NCBI RefSeq assembly: GCF_039536205.1
Contig: NZ_BAAAYL010000001.1
Location: 434,001-498,000 of the forward strand
Length of the DNA: 64,000 bases
Direction of reading: 5' to 3'
Source: Streptomyces sannanensis
GTDB taxonomy: Bacteria > Actinomycetota > Actinomycetes > Streptomycetales > Streptomycetaceae
In this document: positions 40,206 to 48,330 of the stretch, piece after piece
How positions within the stretch are numbered: position 1 is the first letter of the stretch
Layout of the letters: the number at the start of each line of letters is the position of its first letter
Made by a program: the position numbers and the translations under genes
The notes under the pieces: generated by a model
What the model was told of the DNA's origin: nothing
Seen by the model: only the letters and a program-made list of their open reading frames with translations
The model's database searches: none

Positions 40206-40625
40206 AGGACTGCAGGTGCCACGCGCGGGAACCCGGCATGCAGGCTCGCGTAGACCGGCTGAGGCGCAGGACGGAGGCGAACCGCGCGATCTTCATGGTC
40301 GAGCCGTTCTCGGGCCGTAGGCAACGCCCGGCCAACAACTCCTTTGGGGCGCCCAACTACTGACAACGGCCCCTCCCCTCGACAAGCCCTGAAGCCGCTC
40401 GCCACGACGCGGCAGCGGTGGCGGAAGGCGCGCCCAAAGGTACCCGGGTTGCCGGGCGGCAGCCGGGCCGGACCACGCCCGGCGGTCCTGGCCGGGGTTG
40501 CAGTCGCCACCGTCATGCGCAGCCACCGGGCTGATGGGATGATTGCGGGTGGCCGGCAGATCGCTGTGTCGCCACTGGTGCCGTGCAATTCCCCGCTGAC
40601 CTGATCCGAGGTGTGGAGGAGACCC
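40206..40625. other. Intergenic region between CBS-BON and multicopper oxidase genes
   Basis: About 420 nt. A near-palindrome TTGGGGCGCCCAA lies at about 40349-40361 and could be an operator. Short open frames are present but show no family resemblance. It should contain the promoter of the multicopper oxidase. Confidence 0.4.
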
Positions 40626-42566
40626 ATGATCAGCAGACGGCGTGTCCTTCACATCGGTGTCGTCGGCGGAACGTCTTTCTTTCTCCTTCCCACGAAGGCA
40701 ACGTCGCGGGCCGCGCTCGCGGAAACAGGAGTCCTTGATCCGTCGGCAATAGAAAAGTACGTCGCCGAGCTGGTGATACCTCCGGCCATGCCGCTGGACG
40801 GCCGGGCCGGCGCGGACAGCTACACGATCGGCGTTCGGCAGTTCCGGCAACAGGTGCTCCCCCCGGGCAGGCCGACCACAACGGTGTGGGGATACGGGTC
40901 GACCGGGCGTCCGGAAACCTTCCACTACCCCGCCTTCACCATCGAGGCCGAGTACGGCCGGGCAGTCCAGATCAGATGGGTCAATCAGCTGCTGGACGCG
41001 AACGGCAGATACCTGCCGCATCTGCTGCCGGTCGACCCCACGCTCCACTGGGCGAACCCGCCGGGCGGGGCGCCGGGGCGGGACTCACGCCCCACGTTCA
41101 CCTCGACACCCGGACCGTACAGAGGCCCGGTGCCCATCGTGACCCACCTGCACGGAGGGGCGAACGAAGAGGAGAGCGACGGCTACGCCGAGGCGTGGTA
41201 CCTGCCCGACGCGCACGGCATTCCCCGCGACTACGCACGGGTCGGATCCTTCTATGAAGAGTTCGCGACGAAGTCCGCGGCGCGGTTCGGTGTGCCTTGG
41301 GACCCCGGGGAAGCCGTCTTCCACTACGCCAACCGCGGCCGGGCCGCCACGCTGTGGTTCCATGACCACACCCTGGGCATCACCCGGCTGAACGTGTACG
41401 CCGGTATGGCGGGCTTCTACCTGCTTCGCGGCGGGCCGTCCGACCTTGAGGAAGGCATCCTGCCCGGGCCTGCACCCAGGCCTGGTGACCCGTCCGGTAC
41501 GCGTTACCACGAGATCCCGATCGTCATCCAGGACCGCTCGTTCCGCACGGACGGAAGCCTGTTCTATCCAACGAGCCGAGCGCTCTTTGACAAGTTCAAG
41601 GGCCCTTATGTGCCCGGCAGCGACATCGCGCCGATCTGGAACCCGGAGTACTTCGGCAACGCGATGGTCACCAACGGCAGGACATGGCCGGTACTGCCCG
41701 TGGAACCGCGCCGCTACCGGTTCCGGCTTCTCAACGGCTGCAATGCACGCACCCTGATCCTGAAGATCGTCAGCGACCCGGTGACGCGCAGGCCGGCATT
41801 GGCAGCGCTTGCTCTGTGGCAGCTGGGAAGCGAGGGAGGCTTCCTGCCCGCACCGGTTCGGCGTGAGGAGCTGCTGCTCGCGCCTGCCGAACGCGCCGAC
41901 ATCATTGTCGACTTCACCTCCCTCCCGGTCAGTGCGGAGCTGTACCTGATCAACGAGGGACCGGACGCCGCGTTCGCGGGCGGCACGGCCGGGACGGACT
42001 TCGCCGCGGCGGACCCGATGACCACCGGGCAGGTCATGAAATTCGTGATCAAACCGCTCGCCACAGCAGACACGTCAACACCTCCCTCACAACTCACGCT
42101 GCCACCATTCGAGCCACTGGGCGCGGCCGACCGCACCCGGCGAGTCTCGCTCAACGAGTTGGCGTCTGCTCGGCTGCCGCACGTGGGCCCCCGCGAGGTA
42201 CTGCTCGGCACGTTCGATCCGCATGGCAAGCCGCAACCACTGGGATGGGACGACCCCATCACGGAGAACCCCGCGCTGGGGTCGACGGAGATCTGGGAGA
42301 TCCACAACCTGACGAAGGATGCCCACCCCATTCACATCCATGAGGTTCAGTTCCAGATCGTCGACCGGCAAAAGATCCCGGCGGGCAGCCGTCGGCCTCC
42401 GGAAGCATGGGAGCGCGGTTTCAAGGACACAGTGCTCGCTTATCCGTATGCGATTACCCGCGTCAGGGTGCGCTTCGGCCAGGCTGGCCGATACATGTGG
42501 CACTGCCACATACTGGAGCACGAGGACAACGAGATGATGCGGCCCTTTCGCGTCGGGCCGGCCTGA
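40626..42566 (+). CDS. Multicopper oxidase (bilirubin oxidase/CotA/phenoxazinone-synthase type), Tat-exported
   Basis: Copper oxidase of 646 residues; ATG behind GGAGGAGACCC. A twin-arginine start ISRRRVLHIG and a hydrophobic stretch indicate Tat export. All four copper motifs are present: THLHGG (near 174), WFHDHTLGITR (near 244), HPIHIHEVQF (near 567) and HCHILEHEDNEMM (near 626). The last holds Cys and the axial Met of the type 1 site. The spacing and long loops fit three-domain CotA-like enzymes, which oxidise phenols, bilirubin or metal ions. A cupredoxin and a DUF1540 metal-binding protein lie nearby, so a role in copper or redox stress is plausible. Confidence 0.93.
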   Translation: MISRRRVLHIGVVGGTSFFLLPTKATSRAALAETGVLDPSAIEKYVAELVIPPAMPLDGRAGADSYTIGVRQFRQQVLPPGRPTTTVWGYGSTGRPETFHYPAFTIEAEYGRAVQIRWVNQLLDANGRYLPHLLPVDPTLHWANPPGGAPGRDSRPTFTSTPGPYRGPVPIVTHLHGGANEEESDGYAEAWYLPDAHGIPRDYARVGSFYEEFATKSAARFGVPWDPGEAVFHYANRGRAATLWFHDHTLGITRLNVYAGMAGFYLLRGGPSDLEEGILPGPAPRPGDPSGTRYHEIPIVIQDRSFRTDGSLFYPTSRALFDKFKGPYVPGSDIAPIWNPEYFGNAMVTNGRTWPVLPVEPRRYRFRLLNGCNARTLILKIVSDPVTRRPALAALALWQLGSEGGFLPAPVRREELLLAPAERADIIVDFTSLPVSAELYLINEGPDAAFAGGTAGTDFAAADPMTTGQVMKFVIKPLATADTSTPPSQLTLPPFEPLGAADRTRRVSLNELASARLPHVGPREVLLGTFDPHGKPQPLGWDDPITENPALGSTEIWEIHNLTKDAHPIHIHEVQFQIVDRQKIPAGSRRPPEAWERGFKDTVLAYPYAITRVRVRFGQAGRYMWHCHILEHEDNEMMRPFRVGPA

Positions 42567-42689
42567 CATCCCACCGGGGTCGCGCCGCCGGCAGTGGGCC
42601 TCGGGCCATGACCGCCACCGTCGGTCTCGCCCCGTGCGGAGGCGCCGACGCCGACATACCAGGAGGGCAACCCTTCACCGGACGGCTCC

Positions 42690-42974
42690 TCAGCACGCGT
42701 TGCAGGTCAGACAGTGGGCATCCTCCTGGCCGGAGCCGACGGAGATGCCCGGTGCCTGGCATTCGAGACGCGTGTTGTGCCGACAGCCGGTCATCTTGCA
42801 TGCCCGGACCTGCCCGACGGCGGCGGGATCACCGCCCTTGGACGAGGTGACGAAGAACGTGTCGCACGGCGCGTGGGGAGGATCGCCGACGGTGATGGCC
42901 AGCGCGTGGCACGCGGTGCCCACGTTGTACGAGCACGACTCCACAGCGCACTCGTTGATGAAGGGCATCTCCAT
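42690..42974 (-). CDS. Cysteine-rich DUF1540 protein
   Basis: Protein of 94 residues starting MEMPFINECAVESCSYN; AGGAGG lies 4 nt before the ATG. Two DUF1540 units (ECAVESCSYNVGTACHALAITVG and VRACKMTGCRHNTRLECQAPGISVG) are followed by a C-terminal CLTCNAC, giving about 12 cysteines. DUF1540 repeats are thought to bind metal, probably zinc. It is convergent with the multicopper oxidase and lies in the stress/dormancy-type cluster. Confidence 0.88.
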   Translation of the reverse strand: MEMPFINECAVESCSYNVGTACHALAITVGDPPHAPCDTFFVTSSKGGDPAAVGQVRACKMTGCRHNTRLECQAPGISVGSGQEDAHCLTCNAC

Positions 42975-43160
42975 GGGGCCTCCTGGCATCTGGCGCACGC
43001 GCCAGGACTCAGCGGTGGCGGACTGGCGTGTCGCGCGAATGCTCAGTCCTCACGGTGCTGTGGCTCTCCCCCGACACGGCGTGCTGGATGGGCCAGGAAT
43101 CACCCGAAGAGCAGGAGTGCGTCAGAAGTAGGTCGGCTCGGACTGAGCGTCGGACAGTGA

Positions 43161-43712
43161 CAGTCCACGCTCGACGGCCGCCGTTTTCTGACCGGCTCCC
43201 TGGCCCGTTACGCGATCAGCGGTCGGTGGCTGCATTCGGCTGCGGCCGACGCGGCGCGGCAGGCAGGCCTCGGCGATCCGGCCGGAGGCGCCGTGTGCCG
43301 CAACCCGTTCCGCAGCATCGTGGTCCGCGCGGTCGAGGTGGTCCACGCGATCGAGGAGGCGCTGCGGATCATCGACGCGTACCGGCCACCGTCCGGGCCG
43401 TATGTCGCCGCCCCGCCGAGGGAGAGCACCGGCTTCGGGGCGACCGAAGCCCCACGCGGACTCCTCTTCCACCGCTATGCCATGGATGCGGAGGGCAATC
43501 TCACCGCCGCCCGCATCGTGCCCCCCACGGCCCAGAACCAGGCCGCCATCGAGGAGGATCTCCGCCGGCTGGTGCAATCACGGCTGGACCGGCCCGGCAC
43601 CCCCGCCACCGACGAGGAGCCGACCGCACTGTGCGAGCGGTCCATCCGCAACCACGACCCCTGCATCTCCTGCTCGGAGCATTTCCTCGACCTGACCGTG
43701 GAACGCACATGA
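43161..43712 (+). pseudogene. [NiFe]-hydrogenase large subunit, C-terminal remnant
   Basis: The frame is closed by TGA at 43158, after which QSTLDGRRFLTGSLARYAISGRWL, VCRNPFRSIVVRAVEVVHAIEEAL, TEAPRGLLFHRYAMDAEGNLTAARIVPPTAQNQAAIEEDL and NHDPCISCSEHFLDLTVERT follow. This is the last 180 or so residues of a group 3-like (HoxH/cytosolic) large subunit. The C-terminal CxxC nickel ligands and the processing site after His are present, but the N-terminal CxxC pair is gone and no small subunit is found. The stop overlaps the maturation protease start (ATGA). Internal GTG 43293 could give a 139-residue peptide of doubtful use. Confidence 0.85.
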
Positions 43713-44173
43713 CCGGCCGGGTGGTCGTCATCGGTGTGGGCAACCCGTTCCGCCGCGACGACGGCGTCGGCCCGGCCGTGGTCGAGGCACTGCGCGCCGC
43801 CGAGGTGCCCGCGGACACGCTGACCGTCAGCGACGGCGAACCCGCTCGGATGCTCGATCTGTGGGGCCGTCAGGACACCGTAGTCATCGTGGAGGCGGTG
43901 CACGCGCACCCCGGACACCCGGGACGACTGCACACACTGCGCGCCGAGGACGCCGCCCGGTACGCAAGCGATTCCGCCAGTAGCCATGCCCTCGGCCTCG
44001 GCGAAACCATCGCTCTGGCCGCCGCCCTCGACCGGCTGCCCCGCGAACTCGTGGTGCATGCGGTCGAAGGAGCGGATTTCACCCTGGGCACCGGGCTGAG
44101 CCCCCTGGTCCGGTCGGCGCTCCCGGAACTGACCCGCCTGGCCGCCGACACCGTCCGTACCGCGCGGGCCTGA
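43709..44173 (+). CDS. Hydrogenase maturation protease (HycI/HoxW/HyaD family)
   Basis: Protein of 154 residues that would cleave the C-terminal extension of a [NiFe]-hydrogenase large subunit after nickel insertion. N-terminal VVVIGVGNPFRRDDGVGPAVVEAL has the nickel-sensing Asp/Glu region of the family (GNxxxxDDGxG), followed by DGEPARMLDLW, DTVVIVEAVHAHPGHPG and SSHALGLGETIALAAAL, which corresponds to the conserved SxHxxG/L segment. The gene is complete while its substrate gene next door is truncated, so it is either newly orphaned or serves another hydrogenase elsewhere in the genome. Confidence 0.9.
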   Translation: MTGRVVVIGVGNPFRRDDGVGPAVVEALRAAEVPADTLTVSDGEPARMLDLWGRQDTVVIVEAVHAHPGHPGRLHTLRAEDAARYASDSASSHALGLGETIALAAALDRLPRELVVHAVEGADFTLGTGLSPLVRSALPELTRLAADTVRTARA

Positions 44174-44465
44174 TCCTCGATTCCTGCGGCGGCCGCCCCC
44201 ACCAGGGCCGTACCGATCGTCGGCACGGCGGACTGCCTGGTTCTGGCATACGCCCCGCCCCTGGCTCGGTTCTGTGGGGAGTGGTGGTGATCGTGCTCGC
44301 CTGAACGTCACGGCCTACGACCTGTGCAACGCGCTCACCCGCGCCTGGTGATGCCGGCCGGGAACCACGCCCGTGAACGTACACCGCCCCTCGGGGACCC
44401 CCGTCGTCCCGCTGGTGGAATGCCGCGCCGGCGCAGCTCGTTCGGCCCGTAGGGAGACGGGAACT

Positions 44466-44765
44466 ATGACCGGAACCGCTGAAGACGAACGCCGGGCCAC
44501 CAAGGAGTGGAAGCCGGCGCTGTCCCTCTTCAGGGAGGGCTCGGGCACCGTGGCTCGGGTCGTCCTGGACACCGGCGACATTCTCCAAGGCCACGCCGAG
44601 GCGCATGACAGCCCGCAAGACGGGCCGGTGCCCGAGATCGGCGACGAACTCACCGCTGAGCGAGCGCTGGTATCACTGGGGCAGTGTCTGATCCGCGCAG
44701 CGGCCGCCGACATCGAGGACATGGAGTCCGACCACTGGGAGAACAGCGCATGGTGGACACCGTGA
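44466..44765 (+). CDS. DUF1876 (dsRBD-like) protein
   Basis: Protein of 99 residues. The ATG at 44466 follows GGGAGACGGGAACT; an upstream in-frame start (44373) adds non-family sequence. Family part: KEWKPALSLFREGSGTVARVVLDTGDILQGHAEAH, then PVPEIGDELTAERALVSLGQCLIRAAAADIE, the hallmark of DUF1876 proteins with a dsRBD-like alpha/beta fold. Function is not established; relatives occur in actinobacterial hypoxia and stress clusters beside universal stress proteins, as here. Confidence 0.82.
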   Translation: MTGTAEDERRATKEWKPALSLFREGSGTVARVVLDTGDILQGHAEAHDSPQDGPVPEIGDELTAERALVSLGQCLIRAAAADIEDMESDHWENSAWWTP

Positions 44766-44771
44766 GCGCCT

Positions 44772-45653
44772 TCATCCGCGGGGAATGACAGCCACTGGGC
44801 AGTGCGCATGGTGCAGGACGGCAGGGGTGACGCGTCCCATCAGTGCGCCGATCGAATGCGCAGGCCCCCTGGCGCCCACCACCAGGAGATCGGCATGGGA
44901 AGAGGCTTCGACCAGCACGTTGGCGGGGGACCGCTCCGTTTTCACCTCGTCGCTGATGTCAACGTCCGGGAACTCCCGTCGGACGGATTCGACGACACCT
45001 CCCGCGCCTGCGGTGGCCTGCTCCCCCGCGCGCGCTCGCGCCTCGTCGGCGATGAGTGCCACGCTCTCCAGGTACTGGGGGAGTGTCCACGCGGTCACCA
45101 GGTGCAAGGCCGCCTTGCGGCGGGCGGCGGTGCGCCCCGCGCAGCGCGCGACCTCGAGATCCCGTTCGTCCCGCAGGCCCGCGAGGACGACTCCCCTCGG
45201 TGGCTGTTCCGTACCGCGGACCACGACCACGGGTCCTCTCGCGTGACTCGCCACCTTGAGACTGACCGAGCCCAGCAGGAGGGCGGGGAATCCGCTGAGG
45301 CCACGGGAGCCCACGACGATGGTCGCGGTGTCGCCCGCCGTCCCCAGCAGGCTCGTGTCGGGGCGGTCCCCGCTGACAGTGGTGGTGACCCGCAGGTCTG
45401 GCACCTGCCCGCGGGCATGCTCGGCCGCTTCGTCCACGATGAGGTGCGCCGCGTCGTGGACGAGGCGGATGGTGTCGGGGGCCAGGTTTCCGCCCCAGGC
45501 ATCGATGCCGGTGGCGTGCACGATGTGCAGGGGCTGGCTGCGGGCAGCCGCCTCCCGAGCGGCCCACTTGACCGCCGGTACGGCGTCGGGTGAACCGTCG
45601 GTGCCCACCACCACCGGCCCGTCCGCCGGGCTCTCCGCGGTGTGTGCGTCCAT
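44772..45653 (-). CDS. Tandem universal stress protein
   Basis: Protein of 293 residues with two UspA folds; AGGAGGTCCC precedes the ATG. First unit: PVVVGTDGSPDAVPAVKWAAREAAAR, ending VVGSRGLSGFPALLLGSVSLKVASHARGPVVVVRG. Second unit: GVVLAGLRDERDLEVARCAGRTAARR to LLVVGARGPAHSIGALMGRVTPAVLHHAHCPVAVIPRG. Both have the G-x2-G-x9-G(S/R) ATP-binding loop, better preserved in unit one. Tandem Usps are core members of DosR/OsdR-type regulons. The gene is divergent from hsp20 and a box resembling the CBS promoter boxes lies about 40 nt upstream. Confidence 0.93.
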   Translation of the reverse strand: MDAHTAESPADGPVVVGTDGSPDAVPAVKWAAREAAARSQPLHIVHATGIDAWGGNLAPDTIRLVHDAAHLIVDEAAEHARGQVPDLRVTTTVSGDRPDTSLLGTAGDTATIVVGSRGLSGFPALLLGSVSLKVASHARGPVVVVRGTEQPPRGVVLAGLRDERDLEVARCAGRTAARRKAALHLVTAWTLPQYLESVALIADEARARAGEQATAGAGGVVESVRREFPDVDISDEVKTERSPANVLVEASSHADLLVVGARGPAHSIGALMGRVTPAVLHHAHCPVAVIPRG

Positions 45654-45692
45654 GGGACCTCCTCACCGGTCACCGGTCGCGGTCGGCTTCAT

Positions 45693-45707
45693 TGGGTCCG
45701 CAGGCCT
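45693..45707 (-). promoter_or_regulatory. Candidate GGGnCC..GGnCC box between Usp and Hsp20 genes
   Basis: GGGTCCGCAGGCCTC; read on the minus strand it is GAGGCCTGCGGACCC. This fits GGGnCCnnnGGnCCC with one mismatch, and matches the box before the second CBS-BON gene at its outer GAG and GG-CCC positions. It lies 40-54 nt upstream of the Usp ATG and 76-90 nt upstream of the Hsp20 ATG. Confidence 0.35.
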
Positions 45708-45782
45708 CGCCGGGCAGGTGTACGCCACGCAGAATGGAAGTGCGTCAAATATCCCTTTTCTTCTCAGCGGAGGTGAGCCGCG

Positions 45783-46262
45783 ATGACCCTGCCCGTGCGA
45801 CACCGTCCAGGCCGACTGCTGGAGCGGGGGTTCCCGGGTTGGCCTGCGCCGGTATCGGCCGAGTTCGATGAGTTGTTCGACCGCATGAGCCGGCTGTTGG
45901 AGTCGGCCGCCATGCCCGCCATGGGCGAGGCGATGGCCTGGGCGCCGCTGGCCGATGTGCGCGAGACCGATGACGCCTACGTAGTCGAGTGCGAATTGCC
46001 CGGCATCAAGCGCGAGGATATCGATGTCGAGGTAGGCGAACGGGAGCTGACCATTACCGGCGAGTTGAAGGAGGGCGAACGTTCGGGCACCCTGCGCCGG
46101 AGCACTCGCCGCTCCGGGTGCTTCGAGTACCGGGCGCTGCTGCCCACCGAAGTGAAGTCCTTCGACGTCAGCGCGACCCTGGCCGACGGGGTACTCACAG
46201 TGACCATGCCCAAGGCACAGGCCGCGAAGCCGCGCCATGTCGAGGTCACCCCCCAGTCCTGA
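45783..46262 (+). CDS. Small heat-shock protein Hsp20
   Basis: Alpha-crystallin chaperone of 159 residues; GGAGGTGAGCCGCG precedes the ATG. A variable N-terminal arm (LLERGFPGWPAPVSAEFDELFDRMSRLLES) is followed by the crystallin domain: MAWAPLADVRETDDAYVVECELPGIKREDIDVEVGERELTITGE, FEYRALLPTEV and ATLADGVLTVTMPKAQAAKPRHVEV. The A-x-x-x-G-V-L motif is present. It would hold unfolded proteins without ATP. It is divergent from the tandem Usp and probably co-regulated with it. Confidence 0.94.
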   Translation: MTLPVRHRPGRLLERGFPGWPAPVSAEFDELFDRMSRLLESAAMPAMGEAMAWAPLADVRETDDAYVVECELPGIKREDIDVEVGERELTITGELKEGERSGTLRRSTRRSGCFEYRALLPTEVKSFDVSATLADGVLTVTMPKAQAAKPRHVEVTPQS

Positions 46263-46397
46263 CCGGCTGCACGCCGCGGCCCGACTGACCAGGCGCCGGG
46301 CCGAGGCCCCAGTGGGCGGAAAGCAGCCGGCGCCCACCCTGGTACATGGGGGCCGATGGCCTGCCCGCCGGCTGAGCAGACTCCGCGAGGAGAGGCG

Positions 46398-46673
46398 ATG
46401 ACGATGATGTGGTACGACGGCGGATGGGGGTGGGGCGGCTGGTTCGTGATGGCCGTGATGATGGTCGTGTTCTGGGGGCTGGTGATCGCCGGTATCGTCG
46501 CCGTCGTCCACTACGTCGGTGACGCCCGGCGGGACGGCCGGGCCGCCCCGGCCGATGAGCGGGGATGGGGGCAGAGGCGGGCCGAGGAACTGCTCGCCGA
46601 GCGGTTCGCTCGCGGGGAGATCGACGAAGACGAGTACAGACGGCGCCGGGCCTTGCTGCGGGAGCCTCCGTGA
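46398..46673 (+). CDS. SHOCT-domain membrane protein
   Basis: Protein of 91 residues; GAGGAGAGGCG precedes the ATG. A Trp/Gly-rich start (MTMMWYDGGWGWGGW), one strong membrane helix (FVMAVMMVVFWGLVIAGIVAVVHYV), then the SHOCT motif RRAEELLAERFARGEIDEDEYRRRRALL at the C-terminus. SHOCT segments are linkers or oligomerisation units without catalytic role. Its stop overlaps the cupredoxin start (GTGA), so the two are co-translated and probably act together in the membrane. Confidence 0.9.
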   Translation: MTMMWYDGGWGWGGWFVMAVMMVVFWGLVIAGIVAVVHYVGDARRDGRAAPADERGWGQRRAEELLAERFARGEIDEDEYRRRRALLREPP

Positions 46674-47251
46674 GTGCGATGCGCCGCAACGGCGTGTGGC
46701 TGATCGTGGCGGGAGCCGCGGCCGCAGTGATACTCGGTATCGCCACCACGCTGATGCTCGCTGCAACCGGCGCCTTTCACGGCACGCCCCGTGCGGGCCT
46801 GGTCCCGCCGCGGGCGCGCTGTGCGGCCCCCGCCCTGAAAGGCCAGGTCGTGGCTGTCACCTTGGCCGACATGGGTCCCGGGATGATGGGCGGTCCCGAC
46901 CGGCCGGACGCGATGCGGCTGTTCGTCAGCCCCGGCACGGTTGCGACAGGCACGGTGTCGCTGCGGGTGTTCAACGCAGGAGTCCGCACGCACGAACTAC
47001 TGGTGCTGCCGCTGCCGGGAGGACAGGCTGTTGGGCAACGTTCGACGGGCTCCGGCGGACGGATCGATGAGTCGGGCAGCCTGGCCGAGTCGTCGCGCAG
47101 CTGCGGTGCGGGGGCCGGGGCCGGCATCACCCCCGGTGCCACGTCCTGGACCACGCTGCCACTGAGGCCGGGCCGCTACGAGCTGGTGTGCAACCTGCCC
47201 GGTCACTACTCCGCCGGAATGTACGCCGAACTCGACGTCACCAGCCGCTGA
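46670..47251 (+). CDS. Membrane-anchored cupredoxin
   Basis: Protein of 193 residues, GTG overlapping the SHOCT stop. An N-terminal membrane anchor (VWLIVAGAAAAVILGIATTLMLAATGAF) precedes a plastocyanin/sulfocyanin-like domain: VTLADMGPGMMGG, LRVFNAGVRTHELLVLPLPGG (first copper-ligand His) and YELVCNLPGHYSAGMYAELDV with Cys, His and Met of the type 1 site. An insert (GQRSTGSGGRIDESGSLAE) lies between. It likely transfers electrons or carries copper outside the membrane; the multicopper oxidase 4 kb away is a possible partner. Confidence 0.88.
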   Translation: MSAMRRNGVWLIVAGAAAAVILGIATTLMLAATGAFHGTPRAGLVPPRARCAAPALKGQVVAVTLADMGPGMMGGPDRPDAMRLFVSPGTVATGTVSLRVFNAGVRTHELLVLPLPGGQAVGQRSTGSGGRIDESGSLAESSRSCGAGAGAGITPGATSWTTLPLRPGRYELVCNLPGHYSAGMYAELDVTSR

Positions 47252-47370
47252 GAGCGACCCCATCCGCCATGTGCCGCCAGGCAACGCAGGACAACTGGAC
47301 GGCGTGGTCTCGCTCTCCGAGCGCCCGGCCTACCTGCGACGGCCGCCAGGGTGTGAGAAACCGGAAACCG

Positions 47371-47503
47371 TTCCAGTGACCGGCCTACTGGATGCGCTTC
47401 AGGCCGACGGACTGATCGCGCGCGAAGGGAACCCCATGGACCGTCGGGCGACGCCGGTCTCCCCCACCGAGCAGGGCCGCTCGGTCACGGCGGCGCAGAC
47501 CGC
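47371..47503 (+). pseudogene. MarR-type regulator fragment
   Basis: VTGLLDALQADGLIAREGNPMDRRATPVSPTEQGRSV matches the recognition helix and wing of MarR regulators (VTGLLDRLERDGLVxRxPHPxDRRAxxVxLTxxG). The N-terminal dimerisation helices and C-terminus are missing. It may once have controlled the neighbouring AhpD-like gene. Confidence 0.65.
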
Positions 47504-47841
47504 CGCCCCGGCCGCGGCAACCGGGACTGCGATGTCTCGTCGTCGGACGCGGTGCATCCCATCGAGCCTCAAGTGCCGTACATCTGCGCGGTCATGGAGC
47601 AGATGGCTCGCGCGATGGCGTCGGTCTCCTGCTCCATCGGGGTCCGGTGCGGCGGCGCGACGACCTTGGCGCGGGACGCACGTACGGAAGATCGTCCGCG
47701 CGGCCGCACCCGGCCCCTCGGGTCAGCTCGTCGCGCGCACCGCGTCACGGATCAGGTCTGCGACAGCGCATCAAGGCCCGTCGTTCCTGATGAGGGGCAC
47801 CTGGCCGGGCCGAGCGGCCACCGGGTGCGCGCCCCGTGCCG
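47504..47841. other. Gene-free stretch
   Basis: About 340 nt after the MarR fragment and before the stop of the convergent AhpD-like gene. No family was recognised; codon-position bias is weak, as in decayed sequence. Confidence 0.4.
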
Positions 47842-48330
47842 TCACTGCCGGGGGATCCCGCGGACGGGATGCCTGCTCATGATGGAGACCCGGTTGAAGG
47901 CGCCGATGGTGATCGCCACCCAGATCACCGCGGACACCTCGTCCTCGGTCAACACCTGACGGGCGGTGTCGTAGGCGGCCTGGTGCGCGTCGCGGTCGGC
48001 GGTGTCGGTGGTCACCTCGGCCAGAGCGAGCGCCGCGCGCTCCCGCGGCGTGAACAGTTCCGTGTCCCGCCAGGCGGCCAGCACCCCCAGCCGCCGCGTG
48101 CTCTCGCCCGCGCGCAGCGCCGCCCTGGTGTGTACGTCGAGGCAGTAGGCGCAGCCGTTGATCTGCGACACGCGCATGTTGATCAGCTCCACGACGACGT
48201 GGTCGAGCCCGGCCTCGGCGGCGACCGCACGAACCGCTTCGGACGTCTGCACGAGTGCGTGGTAGGCCTTCGGGCTCCGCTTGTCGATGAAAATCCGCGG
48301 GGCTTTCGAATCCGTTGCGCCGATGTTCAA
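47842..48330 (-). CDS. AhpD-like carboxymuconolactone decarboxylase-family protein
   Basis: Protein of 162 residues; TTG start with AAGGAG 7 nt upstream. All-helical CMD fold with the redox pair Cys60 and Cys63 followed by His67 (QINGCAYCLDVHTRAAL), the alkylhydroperoxidase AhpD core. The C-terminal half (FTPRERAALALAEVTT, EVSAVIWVAITIGAFNRVSIMS) forms the second helical hairpin. Expected to reduce peroxides or act as a disulfide relay. An inverted repeat lies about 92 nt upstream, and a MarR fragment downstream may be its lost regulator. Confidence 0.9.
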   Translation of the reverse strand: MNIGATDSKAPRIFIDKRSPKAYHALVQTSEAVRAVAAEAGLDHVVVELINMRVSQINGCAYCLDVHTRAALRAGESTRRLGVLAAWRDTELFTPRERAALALAEVTTDTADRDAHQAAYDTARQVLTEDEVSAVIWVAITIGAFNRVSIMSRHPVRGIPRQ

